A stretch of DNA of 64,000 nucleotides from an uncultured Sphingomonadaceae bacterium (GCA_947497085.1 CANMFE010000002.1:558001-622000), one strand, 5' to 3'; positions 28,457 through 37,365 are shown, counted from the first letter of the stretch. Numbers and translations: made by a program. Notes: a model not told the origin generated them from the letters alone.

Positions 28457-29410
28457 ATGGACGCAAAAACCATCACACAGGCCGCGCAGCATGCAGGCCA
28501 ACTGGCATCGCCCGATTATGTCGCGGCGGACTGGCGTGATTTTTATGCGCTGACCAAGCCGCGCGTTATGTCGCTGGTGATTTTTACCGCCCTGTGCGGC
28601 CTTCTGGCTGCGCCGGGCGATATCCATCCGGTGATCGGTTTTACTGCGATTCTGTGTATTGCACTGGGCGCGGGCGGCTCTGCCGCATTGAACCAGTGGT
28701 ATGAGGCGGATATTGATGCGGGCATGAAGCGTACAGCGCAGCGGCCCTTGCCAGCGGGCCGCATGCAGCGCGACTCAGCCCTGCATTTTGGCATCGGCCT
28801 GTCGGCGCTGTCCGTGTTCATTATGGGTGTGGCGGTCAATTGGCTCAGTGCCGGAATCCTCGCATTCTCGATCTTCTTTTATGCGGTGGTTTATACCATG
28901 TGGCTTAAACCCAATACGCCGCAGAACATTGTCATTGGCGGCGCAGCTGGTGCATTCCCGCCAGTTATCGGATGGGCCGCAGTCATGAATGAAGTGACGT
29001 TGCTGCCGATATTGCTGTTTGCATTGATCTTCATCTGGACGCCGCCGCATTTCTGGGCGCTCGCGCTGTTCATGAAATCCGATTATGCGAAGGTTGGTAT
29101 TCCGATGATGCCGGTGGTGGCGGGTGAGAAGGCGACACGCCGCCAGATATTCTGGTACTCGCTCGCTTTGCTGGCCGTGGCGGCGGCGCCGTTTGCACTG
29201 GGTCTTGCTGGCTGGATTTACGGGTTGCCTGCCATTGTCCTGTCACTGGTGTTTTTGATGCTAGCTACGAAAGTCGGCTTTCGGCAGGAAAATGATCCGG
29301 CCCGGATGAAACCGGAAAAACAGCTTTTTGCTTTCTCTATTCTATACCTGTTCGTAATTTTCACCGTGCTGGTTGCAGACCGGCTCGCAGCGTCAGGAGT
29401 ATTGGCATGA
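28457..29410 (+). CDS. ctaB: Protoheme IX farnesyltransferase
   Basis: A 317-residue UbiA-family prenyltransferase with about eight helices. [26 protein letters not shown] is the first Asp-rich site (NxxxDxxxD; positions near 83-105), [20 protein letters not shown] opens the protein, and [20 protein letters not shown] with [20 protein letters not shown] is the second. It makes heme O from heme B for the oxidase. It follows coxA after a hairpin and precedes the small coxF gene by overlap. Confidence 0.95.
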   Translation: MDAKTITQAAQHAGQLASPDYVAADWRDFYALTKPRVMSLVIFTALCGLLAAPGDIHPVIGFTAILCIALGAGGSAALNQWYEADIDAGMKRTAQRPLPAGRMQRDSALHFGIGLSALSVFIMGVAVNWLSAGILAFSIFFYAVVYTMWLKPNTPQNIVIGGAAGAFPPVIGWAAVMNEVTLLPILLFALIFIWTPPHFWALALFMKSDYAKVGIPMMPVVAGEKATRRQIFWYSLALLAVAAAPFALGLAGWIYGLPAIVLSLVFLMLATKVGFRQENDPARMKPEKQLFAFSILYLFVIFTVLVADRLAASGVLA

Positions 29411-29565
29411 CCGACGAACCGCAGCAGCCCGATTATAATGATCCGGAAACGCTCAAGAAACTGCGCGAGCGGCAAAGTTCGCGTGCCAAGGTGATGGGCC
29501 TGGGCCTTGTTGCGCTGGTTATCCTGTTTTATCTTATTACTGTTGTGAAAATCGGGATGACATAA
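29407..29565 (+). CDS. coxF: CoxF-like small membrane protein
   Basis: A 52-residue protein: [20 protein letters not shown], then [20 protein letters not shown] and [12 protein letters not shown]. It has a hydrophilic N-terminal half and one membrane helix, exactly the CoxF-type small protein found between ctaB and ctaG in alphaproteobacterial aa3 operons. Its ATG overlaps the ctaB stop and its TAA shares a base with the ctaG start (TAATG), so all three are coupled. It presumably assists oxidase assembly; the function is not established. Confidence 0.85.
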   Translation: MTDEPQQPDYNDPETLKKLRERQSSRAKVMGLGLVALVILFYLITVVKIGMT

Positions 29566-30140
29566 TGACTGAAGCAGCTGGCACATCTCAGATACAGTCA
29601 CGCAATACCCGTGTAGGCCTTATTGCAGCGGCGATTGGCCTGGCCATGCTGGCGCTCGGCTATGCTGCCGTGCCGCTTTATGAGATTTTCTGCCGCGTCA
29701 CGGGCTATGGCGGCACCACACAGGTGGCCGATGCTGCACAGGCGGAAACGGTGCAGGTGGCATCCTCCACCATGTCGGTGCGTTTCGATTCCAATGTATC
29801 CAGCGCTTTGCCATGGGATTTTAAACCGGAAACGGTAACCGACAAGGTTAGCATTGGTGCGCGGGATATGGCGATTTACATTGCCAAAAACCGCAGCGAT
29901 CAGCCAATCACAGGTACAGCAACATTCAATGTCACGCCAGTGTCTGCGGGCAAATATTTTAACAAGGTCCAGTGTTTCTGCTTTACCGAGCAGACATTGA
30001 AGCCAGGGCAGACGGCACGTATGCCGGTGCTCTATTATGTCGACCCCGCGATATTGGAAGATCCCGATACGCAGGGCATCAAGGAAATTACACTCAGTTA
30101 TACCTTTTACCCGGTAGACCCGGACAAAAAGGGAAGCTAA
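29565..30140 (+). CDS. ctaG: Cytochrome c oxidase assembly protein CtaG/Cox11
   Basis: A 191-residue Cox11-type copper chaperone with one N-terminal membrane helix (VGLIAAAIGLAMLALGYAAV) and a periplasmic copper domain. Cu-binding cysteines are in YEIFCRVTGYGGTTQ near residue 43 and NKVQCFCFTEQTLKPGQTAR near residue 137. YYVDPAI and ITLSYTFYPVD end the domain. It delivers copper to CuB of subunit I. It sits between coxF and coxC. Confidence 0.95.
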   Translation: MTEAAGTSQIQSRNTRVGLIAAAIGLAMLALGYAAVPLYEIFCRVTGYGGTTQVADAAQAETVQVASSTMSVRFDSNVSSALPWDFKPETVTDKVSIGARDMAIYIAKNRSDQPITGTATFNVTPVSAGKYFNKVQCFCFTEQTLKPGQTARMPVLYYVDPAILEDPDTQGIKEITLSYTFYPVDPDKKGS

Positions 30141-30180
30141 AGACAAAGTCAAGAACCTGAAGGACTGTGGGGAATAAAAC

Positions 30181-31053
30181 ATGGCCGGAGCCAAAAATCA
30201 CGATTATCATATTTTGCCGCCAAGCATCTGGCCGTTTATCGGTTCATTTTCCGCGCTGGTAATGGCGATGGGTGCTATCCGCTGGATGCACGACATGGCA
30301 TTTGGCGGCTGGGTTTTCTTCGCCGGTCTGGCGGGCGTGTTGTTCACTTTCTACAGCTGGTGGGCAGATGTGATCAAGGAAGCGCACTCGGGCGATCATA
30401 CCCCGGTGGTGCAACTACACCTGCGTTACGGCATGATTCTGTTCATCGCATCAGAAGTCATGTTTTTCGTCGGTTGGTTCTGGGCCTATTTCGACTTTTC
30501 GCTTTTCCCTGTTCCGCTAGAACTGGCGGGTGAAGGCAAGGAACTGGTCGCCACCAACATGACGGGGCAGGAAGGCGCGTCGTCACTACTGCAATGGCCG
30601 CCCAAAGGCCTGGAAGTACTCAATGCGTTTGAACTTCCGCTTCTTAACACTCTGATCCTGCTGTGTTCGGGTACAACAGTCACATGGGCGCACCACTCGC
30701 TGATCAACGGGAACCGTGATGGCCTGATCAAGGGACTGTGGCTGACCATTATCCTGGGCATTATTTTCTCGGCGGTACAGGCTTACGAATATAGCGTTGC
30801 GCCATTCCCGTTTGCCGGCATCAACTATAGCTCGGCATTTTACATGGCCACCGGGTTCCACGGCTTCCATGTTCTGGTCGGCACGATCTTCCTGATTGTC
30901 TGCCTGGTTCGCGCCTATAAGGGGCATTTCACCCCGAAACAGCATTTCGGTTTTGAAGCCGCGGCATGGTACTGGCATTTTGTCGATGTCGTGTGGCTGT
31001 TTCTTTTTGCTGCCATTTATGTATGGGGCGGCTGGGGCGCGCCGGTACATTAA
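30181..31053 (+). CDS. coxC: Cytochrome c oxidase subunit III
   Basis: A 290-residue subunit III with seven helices: NHDYHILPPSIWPFIGSFSA, LHLRYGMILFIASEVMFFVG (proton-uptake Glu), PFAGINYSSAFYMATGFHGF, HVLVGTIFLIVCLVR and FEAAAWYWHFVDVVWLFLF. It stabilises the catalytic subunit and supports proton uptake. A canonical intrinsic terminator follows 29 bases after the stop, inside the start of the next gene. Confidence 0.97.
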   Translation: MAGAKNHDYHILPPSIWPFIGSFSALVMAMGAIRWMHDMAFGGWVFFAGLAGVLFTFYSWWADVIKEAHSGDHTPVVQLHLRYGMILFIASEVMFFVGWFWAYFDFSLFPVPLELAGEGKELVATNMTGQEGASSLLQWPPKGLEVLNAFELPLLNTLILLCSGTTVTWAHHSLINGNRDGLIKGLWLTIILGIIFSAVQAYEYSVAPFPFAGINYSSAFYMATGFHGFHVLVGTIFLIVCLVRAYKGHFTPKQHFGFEAAAWYWHFVDVVWLFLFAAIYVWGGWGAPVH

Positions 31054-31054
31054 T

Positions 31055-31459
31055 TTGGCGGGCGATATACCACCATCATCCAAAGGGCAGCCGGACACTT
31101 TTCAGGCTGCCCTTTTTGGTCTCTGCCCCGAATGCGGGCAGAAAACTCTATTCCGCAGCTTTACCGGTTTTGCAGATACGTGCCGGTCATGTGGTCTCGA
31201 TTATCGTGGCTATAATGTCGGCGATGGTCCGGCGGCTTTCCTGACACTGATTATCGGCGCGGTGATATGCGCTCTGGCTCTCACGCTCGAACTGGCGGTC
31301 AATCCACCATTCTGGGTGCATGTGCTGCTCTGGGTGCCAATAACAGCCGCAGCGGTGTTTGGTGCACTGCGCGTATCAAAAGGTGCGCTGCTGGTGCTTG
31401 AGCACAGGAATGAGGCGCATGAGGGGCAGTTGGCAGATGATGATAAGGATGCACGATAG
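31055..31459 (+). CDS. DUF983 family protein
   Basis: A 134-residue protein starting at TTG 31055, two bases after the coxC stop. The zinc-ribbon-like N-terminus is GLCPECGQKTLFRSFTGFAD then TCRSCGLDYRGYNVGDGPAA, followed by two membrane helices (FLTLIIGAVICALALTLELA, VHVLLWVPITAAAVFGALRV). This is the DUF983 protein seen between coxC and surf1 in many alphaproteobacteria; the role in oxidase biogenesis is inferred from position. A terminator hairpin lies in its first 20 codons. Confidence 0.82.
   Translation: MAGDIPPSSKGQPDTFQAALFGLCPECGQKTLFRSFTGFADTCRSCGLDYRGYNVGDGPAAFLTLIIGAVICALALTLELAVNPPFWVHVLLWVPITAAAVFGALRVSKGALLVLEHRNEAHEGQLADDDKDAR
31082..31117 (+). terminator. Intrinsic terminator after coxC, inside the DUF983 frame
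   Basis: AAAGGGCAGCC (31082-31092), loop of 12, GGCTGCCCTTT (31105-31115) and T-tract 31113-31117. It is as strong as the other terminators here but overlaps the DUF983 coding start. Confidence 0.8.
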
Positions 31460-32091
31460 TGAAACGTGTTCCGGTATTCGCCACACTTATTGTGGCTGCC
31501 GCAGTGGCGGCGATGGTGGCACTGGGTATCTGGCAATTGCAGCGCGCCGAAGAAAAAGAGAAATATATTTCCGTTCTTGAACACAATAGCGCATTGTCAG
31601 CCATTGATTATCCAACCCGTGATGCGTTTGATGAAACGCAATTGTTCCGCGAGTCACATCTGGAATGCCTGGGTGTTGAAAACTGGCGTACCCAAGCTGG
31701 CAAATCAGCTACAGGCAAAACAGGCTATAAATATATCGCCGAATGCAAGGTTGCCGATTCTGAAAAGACTGCCTTGGTGAATGTTGGTGTTGTGTACGGA
31801 TCACCTGACAAATCACCCGAATGGAGCGGCGGTCCGGTCCGGGGGGTAATATTCCTGGAACCCGATCCCCGCTCGTTGCTGGAGAAAATGTTTTCACCTT
31901 CCAAAAAACCCGGAGCGATGCTGGTATCCTCGCAGAAAATTGGCGCGCTGGAATTACCGCAACCACCTTCGCTCGACAACATACCCAATAATCACATGGC
32001 TTATGCCTGGCAGTGGTTCTTCTTCGCCTTTATTGCTGCTTTGATCTATGTGCTGGCGCTTGTTAAAAGATCAAAGGAAAGCAGCGAATAA
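31459..32091 (+). CDS. SURF1 family protein
   Basis: A 210-residue SURF1 protein starting at GTG 31459, overlapping the DUF983 stop. The first helix is VFATLIVAAAVAAMVALGIWQLQRAEEKE (GxWQxxRxxWK-type signature) and the last is HMAYAWQWFFFAFIAALIYV with MAYAWQWF as the C-terminal signature. It assists heme a insertion into subunit I. The middle periplasmic domain is cysteine-containing (ECLGVENW, AECKVADS). It closes the oxidase operon. Confidence 0.9.
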   Translation: MKRVPVFATLIVAAAVAAMVALGIWQLQRAEEKEKYISVLEHNSALSAIDYPTRDAFDETQLFRESHLECLGVENWRTQAGKSATGKTGYKYIAECKVADSEKTALVNVGVVYGSPDKSPEWSGGPVRGVIFLEPDPRSLLEKMFSPSKKPGAMLVSSQKIGALELPQPPSLDNIPNNHMAYAWQWFFFAFIAALIYVLALVKRSKESSE

Positions 32092-32135
32092 GCTTAGTTC
32101 TTGCACACCGCATTGCCGGTCCTTAGGGAAATAAT

Positions 32136-33539
32136 ATGGAATATATCAGCACCCGCGGGCAGGCAGATCCGCTTGATTTCGAAAATGTGACATTGGCGGG
32201 GCTTGCCAGCGATGGTGGGTTGTTTGTGCCGCGCGCCTGGCCGAAGTTCAGCGAAGCCGAAATCGCTGATATGGCCGGGCTGTCTTACGCTGAGGTCGCG
32301 GTACGAGTCATGACGCCTTTTGTCGGGGATAGCCTGCATGAAGAAGAATTGCGCGCGCTGTGCACACAGGCTTATGGCCGTTTCGCGCACGCCGCTGTCA
32401 CGCCGCTTGTACAGCTTGACCAGCAGCACTGGTTAATGGAGCTGTTCCACGGCCCGACACTGGCGTTCAAGGACGTTGCGCTGCAATTGCTTGGCCTGAT
32501 GTTCGAGAAATTCCTGGGCCGCCGTGATACGCACCTGACCGTTGTCGGGGCAACCTCGGGCGATACTGGATCGGCGGCGATTGATGCGCTGGCAGGCCGA
32601 GAAAAAGTCGATATATTCATGCTGCATCCCGACGGCCGCATATCCGATGTGCAGCGGCGTCAGATGACGACGGTACTGTCGCCCAATGTCTATAATATCG
32701 CCATTGACGGCAGCTTTGATGATGCGCAGGCGATGGTGAAGCGCATGTTTAGCGATCCGCACTTTGCAAGGCAGTTCAATGTGTCCGCGGTCAATTCCAT
32801 CAACTGGGCGCGGCTGATGGCGCAGATTGTCTATTATTTCGTGACCGCACTGCAACTGGGCGCCCCAAAGCGGAAAGTCGCGTTTTCCGTTCCGACCGGC
32901 AATTTCGGCGATGTGTTTGCAGGCTATGTCGCGGCGCAGATGGGCTTGCCGATCGAGAAACTCATCGTGGCAACCAATGTGAATGATATTCTTCACCGTG
33001 CGCTTTGCGCTGGCGATTATTCGGCGGGCAATGTGACCGCGACGCCCGCGCCGTCGATGGATATTCAGGTCAGTTCCAATTTTGAACGGCTGCTGTTTGA
33101 TCTGGAAGGCCGCGATGGGGCCAAGACACTGGTACGGATGCAGGGTTTTGAAAATAACCGGGCGATGACACTGAATGAAGATATGCTGGACGCTGTAAGG
33201 GGGCTTTTCGCAAGCGCCAGGATCGATAATGACGGTATGGCCGATGCCATGCGCTGGGCCAATGAGGGAAGCGGCGAAATTATCGATCCGCACACAGCCA
33301 TAGGCGTGCAGGCGGCGCGCGATAGCGGAATTGATGCTGCGACACCGATCGTCACGCTGGCGACCGCGCACCCGGCCAAATTCCCCGATGCGGTCGAGCG
33401 CGCCACCGGTACGCGCCCACCGTTGCCAAAGCGTGTCGGCGACCTGTTTGAACGCAAGGAAAACTATGCGCGGCTGCCCTGCGATTATGATGCAGTAACG
33501 GCCTATATTAGCGAAAGGGCGACTCCGCGTCATGGCTGA
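32136..33539 (+). CDS. thrC: Threonine synthase
   Basis: A 467-residue PLP enzyme of the long-form ThrC group. It opens MEYISTRGQADPLDFENVTL, binds PLP at Lys in FHGPTLAFKDVALQLLG near residue 109 and carries GATSGDTGSAAIDALAGREK near 141 with the phosphate loop SVPTGNFGDVFAGYVA near 250. It converts O-phosphohomoserine to threonine. TTAGGGAAATAAT upstream provides the ribosome site. Its stop overlaps the methyltransferase start by eight bases, so the two are coupled. Confidence 0.97.
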   Translation: MEYISTRGQADPLDFENVTLAGLASDGGLFVPRAWPKFSEAEIADMAGLSYAEVAVRVMTPFVGDSLHEEELRALCTQAYGRFAHAAVTPLVQLDQQHWLMELFHGPTLAFKDVALQLLGLMFEKFLGRRDTHLTVVGATSGDTGSAAIDALAGREKVDIFMLHPDGRISDVQRRQMTTVLSPNVYNIAIDGSFDDAQAMVKRMFSDPHFARQFNVSAVNSINWARLMAQIVYYFVTALQLGAPKRKVAFSVPTGNFGDVFAGYVAAQMGLPIEKLIVATNVNDILHRALCAGDYSAGNVTATPAPSMDIQVSSNFERLLFDLEGRDGAKTLVRMQGFENNRAMTLNEDMLDAVRGLFASARIDNDGMADAMRWANEGSGEIIDPHTAIGVQAARDSGIDAATPIVTLATAHPAKFPDAVERATGTRPPLPKRVGDLFERKENYARLPCDYDAVTAYISERATPRHG

Positions 33540-34419
33540 ACTCATTCGCGATATGGTCATTATGGAAAGCAGCCCGCGTGATGATTACCGGTTGCTTGAT
33601 AGCGGGCACGGCCGAAAGCTGGAGCAATATGGCCGTTACCGCTTTATCCGCCCCGAGGCGCAGGCGCTGTGGGCGCCGCAGTCGGATGACTGGCAGGCGG
33701 ATGGTGAATTTGTTCCGGCTTCTGATGAGGATGGCGGCGGACGCTGGCATTTTAATAGTCAGGTTCCCCGTGACGGATGGTCGCTCGCATGGAATGACGA
33801 AGTACATTTCACGGCGCAATGCACCCCGTTTCGGCATCTGGGCTTTTTCCCCGATATGGACCCGGTCTGGCGCTGGATGCGCGGCCGGCTGGAGGGTGTG
33901 AGTACACCCGAAGCGATGAACCTGTTCGGTTATACAGGCGTCGGCACATTGGCGCTGGCGGCGCGGGGCGTAAAAATGGTGCATGTCGATGCATCGAAAA
34001 AATCGGTGGCGGCGGCGCGGCAGAATGCGGCGCTGTCGGGAATGGAAGATTATCCAGTACGCTGGATTATAGATGACGCCGCGAAATTTACTGCGCGCGA
34101 AGTGCGGCGCGGACGCCGCTATGACGGCATATTACTTGACCCGCCCAAATATGGACGTGGGCCTGATGGTGAAGTGTGGCGGCTTGAGGAAAAACTCCCC
34201 GGCCTGATTGCCGATTGCCGGCAGATACTCGATGACAAGTCGCGTTTCCTGTTCCTTACCGTCTATGCGGTGCGTATGTCAGCGCTGGCGCTGGGTGAGT
34301 TGCTGAGCGAGCAATTTACGGAGTTGCCGGGCAAAATCGAGATGGGTGAACTGGCTGTGCGTGAGGAAAATTCCGGTCGCCTGCTGCCCACGGCGATATT
34401 TGCACGCTGGTCGCAATAG
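33532..34419 (+). CDS. Class I SAM-dependent RNA methyltransferase (RlmI/RlmK-like)
   Basis: A 295-residue Rossmann-fold methyltransferase. The SAM site is MNLFGYTGVGTLALAARGVK near residue 128, VDASKKSVAAARQNAALSGM follows, and DGILLDPPKYGRG near 200 is the DPPxYG motif of 23S rRNA (cytosine/guanine) methyltransferases. An N-terminal domain of about 110 residues may bind RNA. The target base is not evident. Coupled with thrC upstream and 15 bases from the folB-like gene downstream. Confidence 0.85.
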   Translation: MAELIRDMVIMESSPRDDYRLLDSGHGRKLEQYGRYRFIRPEAQALWAPQSDDWQADGEFVPASDEDGGGRWHFNSQVPRDGWSLAWNDEVHFTAQCTPFRHLGFFPDMDPVWRWMRGRLEGVSTPEAMNLFGYTGVGTLALAARGVKMVHVDASKKSVAAARQNAALSGMEDYPVRWIIDDAAKFTAREVRRGRRYDGILLDPPKYGRGPDGEVWRLEEKLPGLIADCRQILDDKSRFLFLTVYAVRMSALALGELLSEQFTELPGKIEMGELAVREENSGRLLPTAIFARWSQ

Positions 34420-34434
34420 GGTAGGGGTGCGGAT

Positions 34435-34818
34435 ATGACTGACAAAACACCTGATAGCCTGACTCTCGAGGTCGCCAATCTTGATGTAAATGTTCTCACC
34501 GGCATTTATTCGGAAGAGACAAAACTGGCACAGCCGCTGCGTATCACCATTCGTGCCGAGCTGGAAATGGCCGACCATTATGCGCCGGAAACGCCGCTTT
34601 CTGCCTCCAAAAACTATATGGACCTGAAAGATGCCGTGATGGAGGCGCTTCCGAAAGACGTGCATTTCACGCTGATCGAGGCGGTGGCACAGCATATCAT
34701 GGAAACGCTGTTTGCGCAGGATGAGCGGGTGTTGGCCGTCGAGGTCAAGATCGTAAAGCTAGCGATTGCGGAAAATGGAGAATCAATCGGCATCACGATG
34801 CGGCGGTCGCGGCCATGA
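34435..34818 (+). CDS. Dihydroneopterin aldolase family protein (FolB-like)
   Basis: A 127-residue protein with the tunnelling-fold DHNA pattern: SLTLEVANLDVNVLTGIYSE, LRITIRAELEM, YMDLKDAVMEALPKDVHFTL, IEAVAQHIMETLFAQ and AVEVKIVKLAIAENGESIGI. FolB cleaves 7,8-dihydroneopterin to 6-hydroxymethyl-dihydropterin in folate synthesis; the related FolX epimerase is an alternative. Its stop overlaps the ATGA start of a FolM-like reductase, supporting a pterin role. Pathway placement is inferred from these two genes only. Confidence 0.85.
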   Translation: MTDKTPDSLTLEVANLDVNVLTGIYSEETKLAQPLRITIRAELEMADHYAPETPLSASKNYMDLKDAVMEALPKDVHFTLIEAVAQHIMETLFAQDERVLAVEVKIVKLAIAENGESIGITMRRSRP

Positions 34819-35576
34819 GCGCGGGGCTGGCACTGGTTACGGGTGGATGCCGCCGCGTCGGTGCTGCAATAGCGGGCAGACTCGCCCGCGATGGCTGGTC
34901 GCTGGCGCTGCATGGCTATAAAGATGCCGAGCCTGAAGATTCACTGGCGCAGATATTGGCGGCACAGGGCACGGACTGGCATGGTTTTGCAGCTGACCTG
35001 GCCGTGCCCGACACCTGTGCCAGCCTTGTCGCAGATGTGACCGCGCATTTTGGGCGCGCGCCTGACCTGCTTGTCAATAATGCCTCGCTGTTCACCTATG
35101 ATGATGTAGATAGCCTGACCGCAGAGCAGATGGCGGCACATTTCGCGGTGAATATGCAGGCACCGGTACTGCTAACACAAAAGCTGGTGGCTATGTCACA
35201 AGGAAGTAGTGCGCCGTGTATCGTCAATATTGTCGATCAGCGGGTGCGCAACCCGAATGGCGACCAGCTATCCTACACGCTTTCAAAACAGGCACTCGCT
35301 GAATCCATCCGCACGCTGGCTTTTTCCTATGGTGCACGGGCGCGGATTAACGGCGTTGCGCCCGGGCTGACACTGCCAACCGGCGAATATGGTGAGGCGC
35401 AAATCGCGGCGCTGACAGACATGATGCCGCTGGACCGCTTGCCGGTGCCGGATGATATTGCTGATGCAGTGCTGTATCTGGCTGAAGCGAAAGCAGTAAC
35501 TGGGCAGATACTGTTCGTTGATGGCGGCGCGCACCTGACCCATTTTGCACGTGATTTTGTTTTTATGGGAAAATAA
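34815..35576 (+). CDS. SDR family oxidoreductase, pteridine reductase/FolM-like
   Basis: A 253-residue short-chain dehydrogenase. The nucleotide motif is VTGGCRRVGAAIAGRLARDG, a TGxxxRxG variant seen in pteridine reductases and FolM. LVNNASLFTYDD follows near residue 92 and the active site is QLSYTLSKQALAES (YxxxK near residue 155). FolM reduces dihydropterins to tetrahydro forms. ATGA overlap with the FolB-like gene supports a pterin substrate, but the specific activity is inference. Confidence 0.82.
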   Translation: MSAGLALVTGGCRRVGAAIAGRLARDGWSLALHGYKDAEPEDSLAQILAAQGTDWHGFAADLAVPDTCASLVADVTAHFGRAPDLLVNNASLFTYDDVDSLTAEQMAAHFAVNMQAPVLLTQKLVAMSQGSSAPCIVNIVDQRVRNPNGDQLSYTLSKQALAESIRTLAFSYGARARINGVAPGLTLPTGEYGEAQIAALTDMMPLDRLPVPDDIADAVLYLAEAKAVTGQILFVDGGAHLTHFARDFVFMGK

Positions 35577-35590
35577 AACCGGCATTTTAT

Positions 35591-35615
35591 GGAACGATTT
35601 TGTAAAATAACCGTT
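35591..35615 (+). promoter_or_regulatory. EcfG-type promoter of the fasciclin lipoprotein
   Basis: GGAAC (35591-35595), 16-base spacer and CGTT (35612-35615). It has the same spacer length as the nepR site. Transcription would begin near 35622, about 34 bases before the ATG at 35656. Confidence 0.85.
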
Positions 35616-35655
35616 AGCCCTTCAGGAAGTCCCCAATTCCTAAGGAAGGATCAAA

Positions 35656-36240
35656 ATGAACAAAATTACACAGTTTATGATAGCCGGATCTGCAGCAGCT
35701 TTGCTGGCTGCATGTGGAACATCGGAAACTGAAACCACTGAAAATGATACTATTGTCGAGGATGTGACACCTACAGATGATACCGCCGCTGCGACGTCGC
35801 TGGTGGACATTGCGCAGGGCAACCCTGACTTTTCCACACTTGTTCAGGCAGTAACAGCGGCTGGACTGGGCGAAACATTGTCCGGTGAGGATGAACTCAC
35901 CGTATTTGCCCCGAATAATGCCGCTTTTGACAAGGTCGGTTCGGAAACGCTGACCGAGCTTATGAAAGCCGAGAATAAAGACAAACTGGCCGGCATTCTG
36001 AAATATCATGTCGTGCCCGGTAAAGTGAAAGCAGCGGACCTGATCAAAATGATTGAGGATGGTGATGGAACTGCCACTGTCACAACAGTTCAGGGCGGAG
36101 ATATTACCGCGTCGCTGGATGGTGATAGCGTGACGTTGAAAGACGCAAACGGCAACACGTCGACAGTCATTCTGACCGATGTGGATGCAAGCAATGGTGT
36201 TATTCACGCCATTGATACGGTGATTATGCCAAAATCCTGA
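35656..36240 (+). CDS. Fasciclin (FAS1) domain lipoprotein
   Basis: A 194-residue protein with lipoprotein signal MNKITQFMIAGSAAALLAAC (lipobox LAAC, Cys20), an acidic Thr/Asp-rich linker and one FAS1 domain from about residue 56 to 190. FAS1 marks: FAPNNAAFDKVGSETL, ILKYHVVPGKVKAADL and the terminal NGVIHAIDTVIMP. Such lipoproteins act in adhesion, osmotic or oxidative protection on the cell surface. A perfect EcfG promoter upstream places it in the general stress regulon. AAGGAAGG precedes the ATG. Confidence 0.92.
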   Translation: MNKITQFMIAGSAAALLAACGTSETETTENDTIVEDVTPTDDTAAATSLVDIAQGNPDFSTLVQAVTAAGLGETLSGEDELTVFAPNNAAFDKVGSETLTELMKAENKDKLAGILKYHVVPGKVKAADLIKMIEDGDGTATVTTVQGGDITASLDGDSVTLKDANGNTSTVILTDVDASNGVIHAIDTVIMPKS

Positions 36241-36261
36241 CCTTCCGGTCGGGTCGCAAAA

Positions 36262-36294
36262 AGAAAAGCCCCGCCATCATGACGGGGCTTTTCT
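36262..36294. terminator. Bidirectional terminator after the fasciclin gene
   Basis: AGAAAAGCCCCG (36262-36273), nine-base loop, CGGGGCTTTTCT (36283-36294). It also serves the convergent dioxygenase gene at 36315. Confidence 0.9.
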
Positions 36295-36314
36295 GCATTT
36301 TGGTCGGGTGACCG

Positions 36315-37241
36315 TTATTTCAGGCCGATTTCACGCAGTCTTTCCTGCAGATAGTCATCGGCGAGGATCGGTTCGGGATAGCGGTTCGGGTTATCATCGC
36401 TGATCGTGCCGGGCAGCGTCGCGATTGGGAAATCCGAACGCAGGTGCAGGAAAAACGGCATGGAATAGCGGCTGTGCTGTGCACGTTCACTGGATGGGTT
36501 GATAACCCGGTGGGTGGTGGATGGCAGCACATGGTTGGTCAGCCGTTGCAGCATATCGCCCACATTGATGACCAGCGCGCCTTCGGGCGGATTGGCGGGA
36601 ATCCATTTGCCTTCACGGGTGAGCAATTGCAGGCCCGCTTCCTCTGCACCCAGCAGCAGGGTGATAAGGTTGATATCCTCATGCGCGCCGGCACGGATGG
36701 CACCTGGCTCGGCATCCTTGATGGGCGGATAGTGGAGGAGGCGCATTACGCTGTTGCCGTCTTCAACCGCTTTTTCAAACCAGTCGGCTTCCAGCCCCAG
36801 ATAGACGGCAATACGCGACAGGATGATATTGCCGACCCGGTCAAATTCAGCGAATAGCGGCTCGAATGTCTCGCGGAAACCGGCAGGGCGCGATGGCCAC
36901 ACATTGGGCGGCATGCTGTCCGATAGCGCGTGACCTTCGGGCAGTTCGCGCCCGACATGCCAGAATTCCTTCAGGTCGTGCTTGTCGGCATCCTTGGCGA
37001 TTTCAGTGCCAAAGGCGGTGTACCCGCGCGCACCGCCGCTGCCTTCGATCAGGTATTGCCGCTTTTCATCTTCGCCCAGATCAAAAAATTCGCGTGTTCT
37101 TTCCCATGCCTGCTGTACCAGACCGGCATCCAGTCCATGATCACGTACAAGGGCAAATCCGAAATTCTGGAAGCTCTGGCCGATTTCCTGTGAAAATTTT
37201 GCCGGATCATCAGCAAGCGATAGGACGGGAAGTTCTTTCAT
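36315..37241 (-). CDS. 2-oxoglutarate/Fe(II) oxygenase, isopenicillin N synthase family
   Basis: A 308-residue enzyme with the DIOX_N region (VLSLADDPAKFSQEIGQSFQ, NFGFALVRDHGLD) and the 2OG-FeII oxygenase core. Iron ligands are H and D in GAHEDINLITLLLG near residue 191 and the distal H in VLPSTTHRVINPS near 246, with the oxoglutarate-binding Arg in ERAQHSRYSMPFFL near 258. Family members hydroxylate or desaturate small molecules; the substrate is not evident and no pathway genes neighbour it. ATG at 37241. Confidence 0.9.
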   Translation of the reverse strand: MKELPVLSLADDPAKFSQEIGQSFQNFGFALVRDHGLDAGLVQQAWERTREFFDLGEDEKRQYLIEGSGGARGYTAFGTEIAKDADKHDLKEFWHVGRELPEGHALSDSMPPNVWPSRPAGFRETFEPLFAEFDRVGNIILSRIAVYLGLEADWFEKAVEDGNSVMRLLHYPPIKDAEPGAIRAGAHEDINLITLLLGAEEAGLQLLTREGKWIPANPPEGALVINVGDMLQRLTNHVLPSTTHRVINPSSERAQHSRYSMPFFLHLRSDFPIATLPGTISDDNPNRYPEPILADDYLQERLREIGLK

Positions 37242-37365
37242 CTTTTATCTCTTTATCTTGTCAGTTATCTTGCCCTCTATAACGGCAGGAAAACAGATTT
37301 GCACTAGGGTTCGAGTCTTTCCTTGCCCGGACAGAACGACAGGATAAATGACGGAGATCAAATTC

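Noticed and set aside
32433-33560. 375-residue minus-strand frame opposite thrC
   Set aside because: Shadow of thrC, low hydrophobic pattern and no domain.
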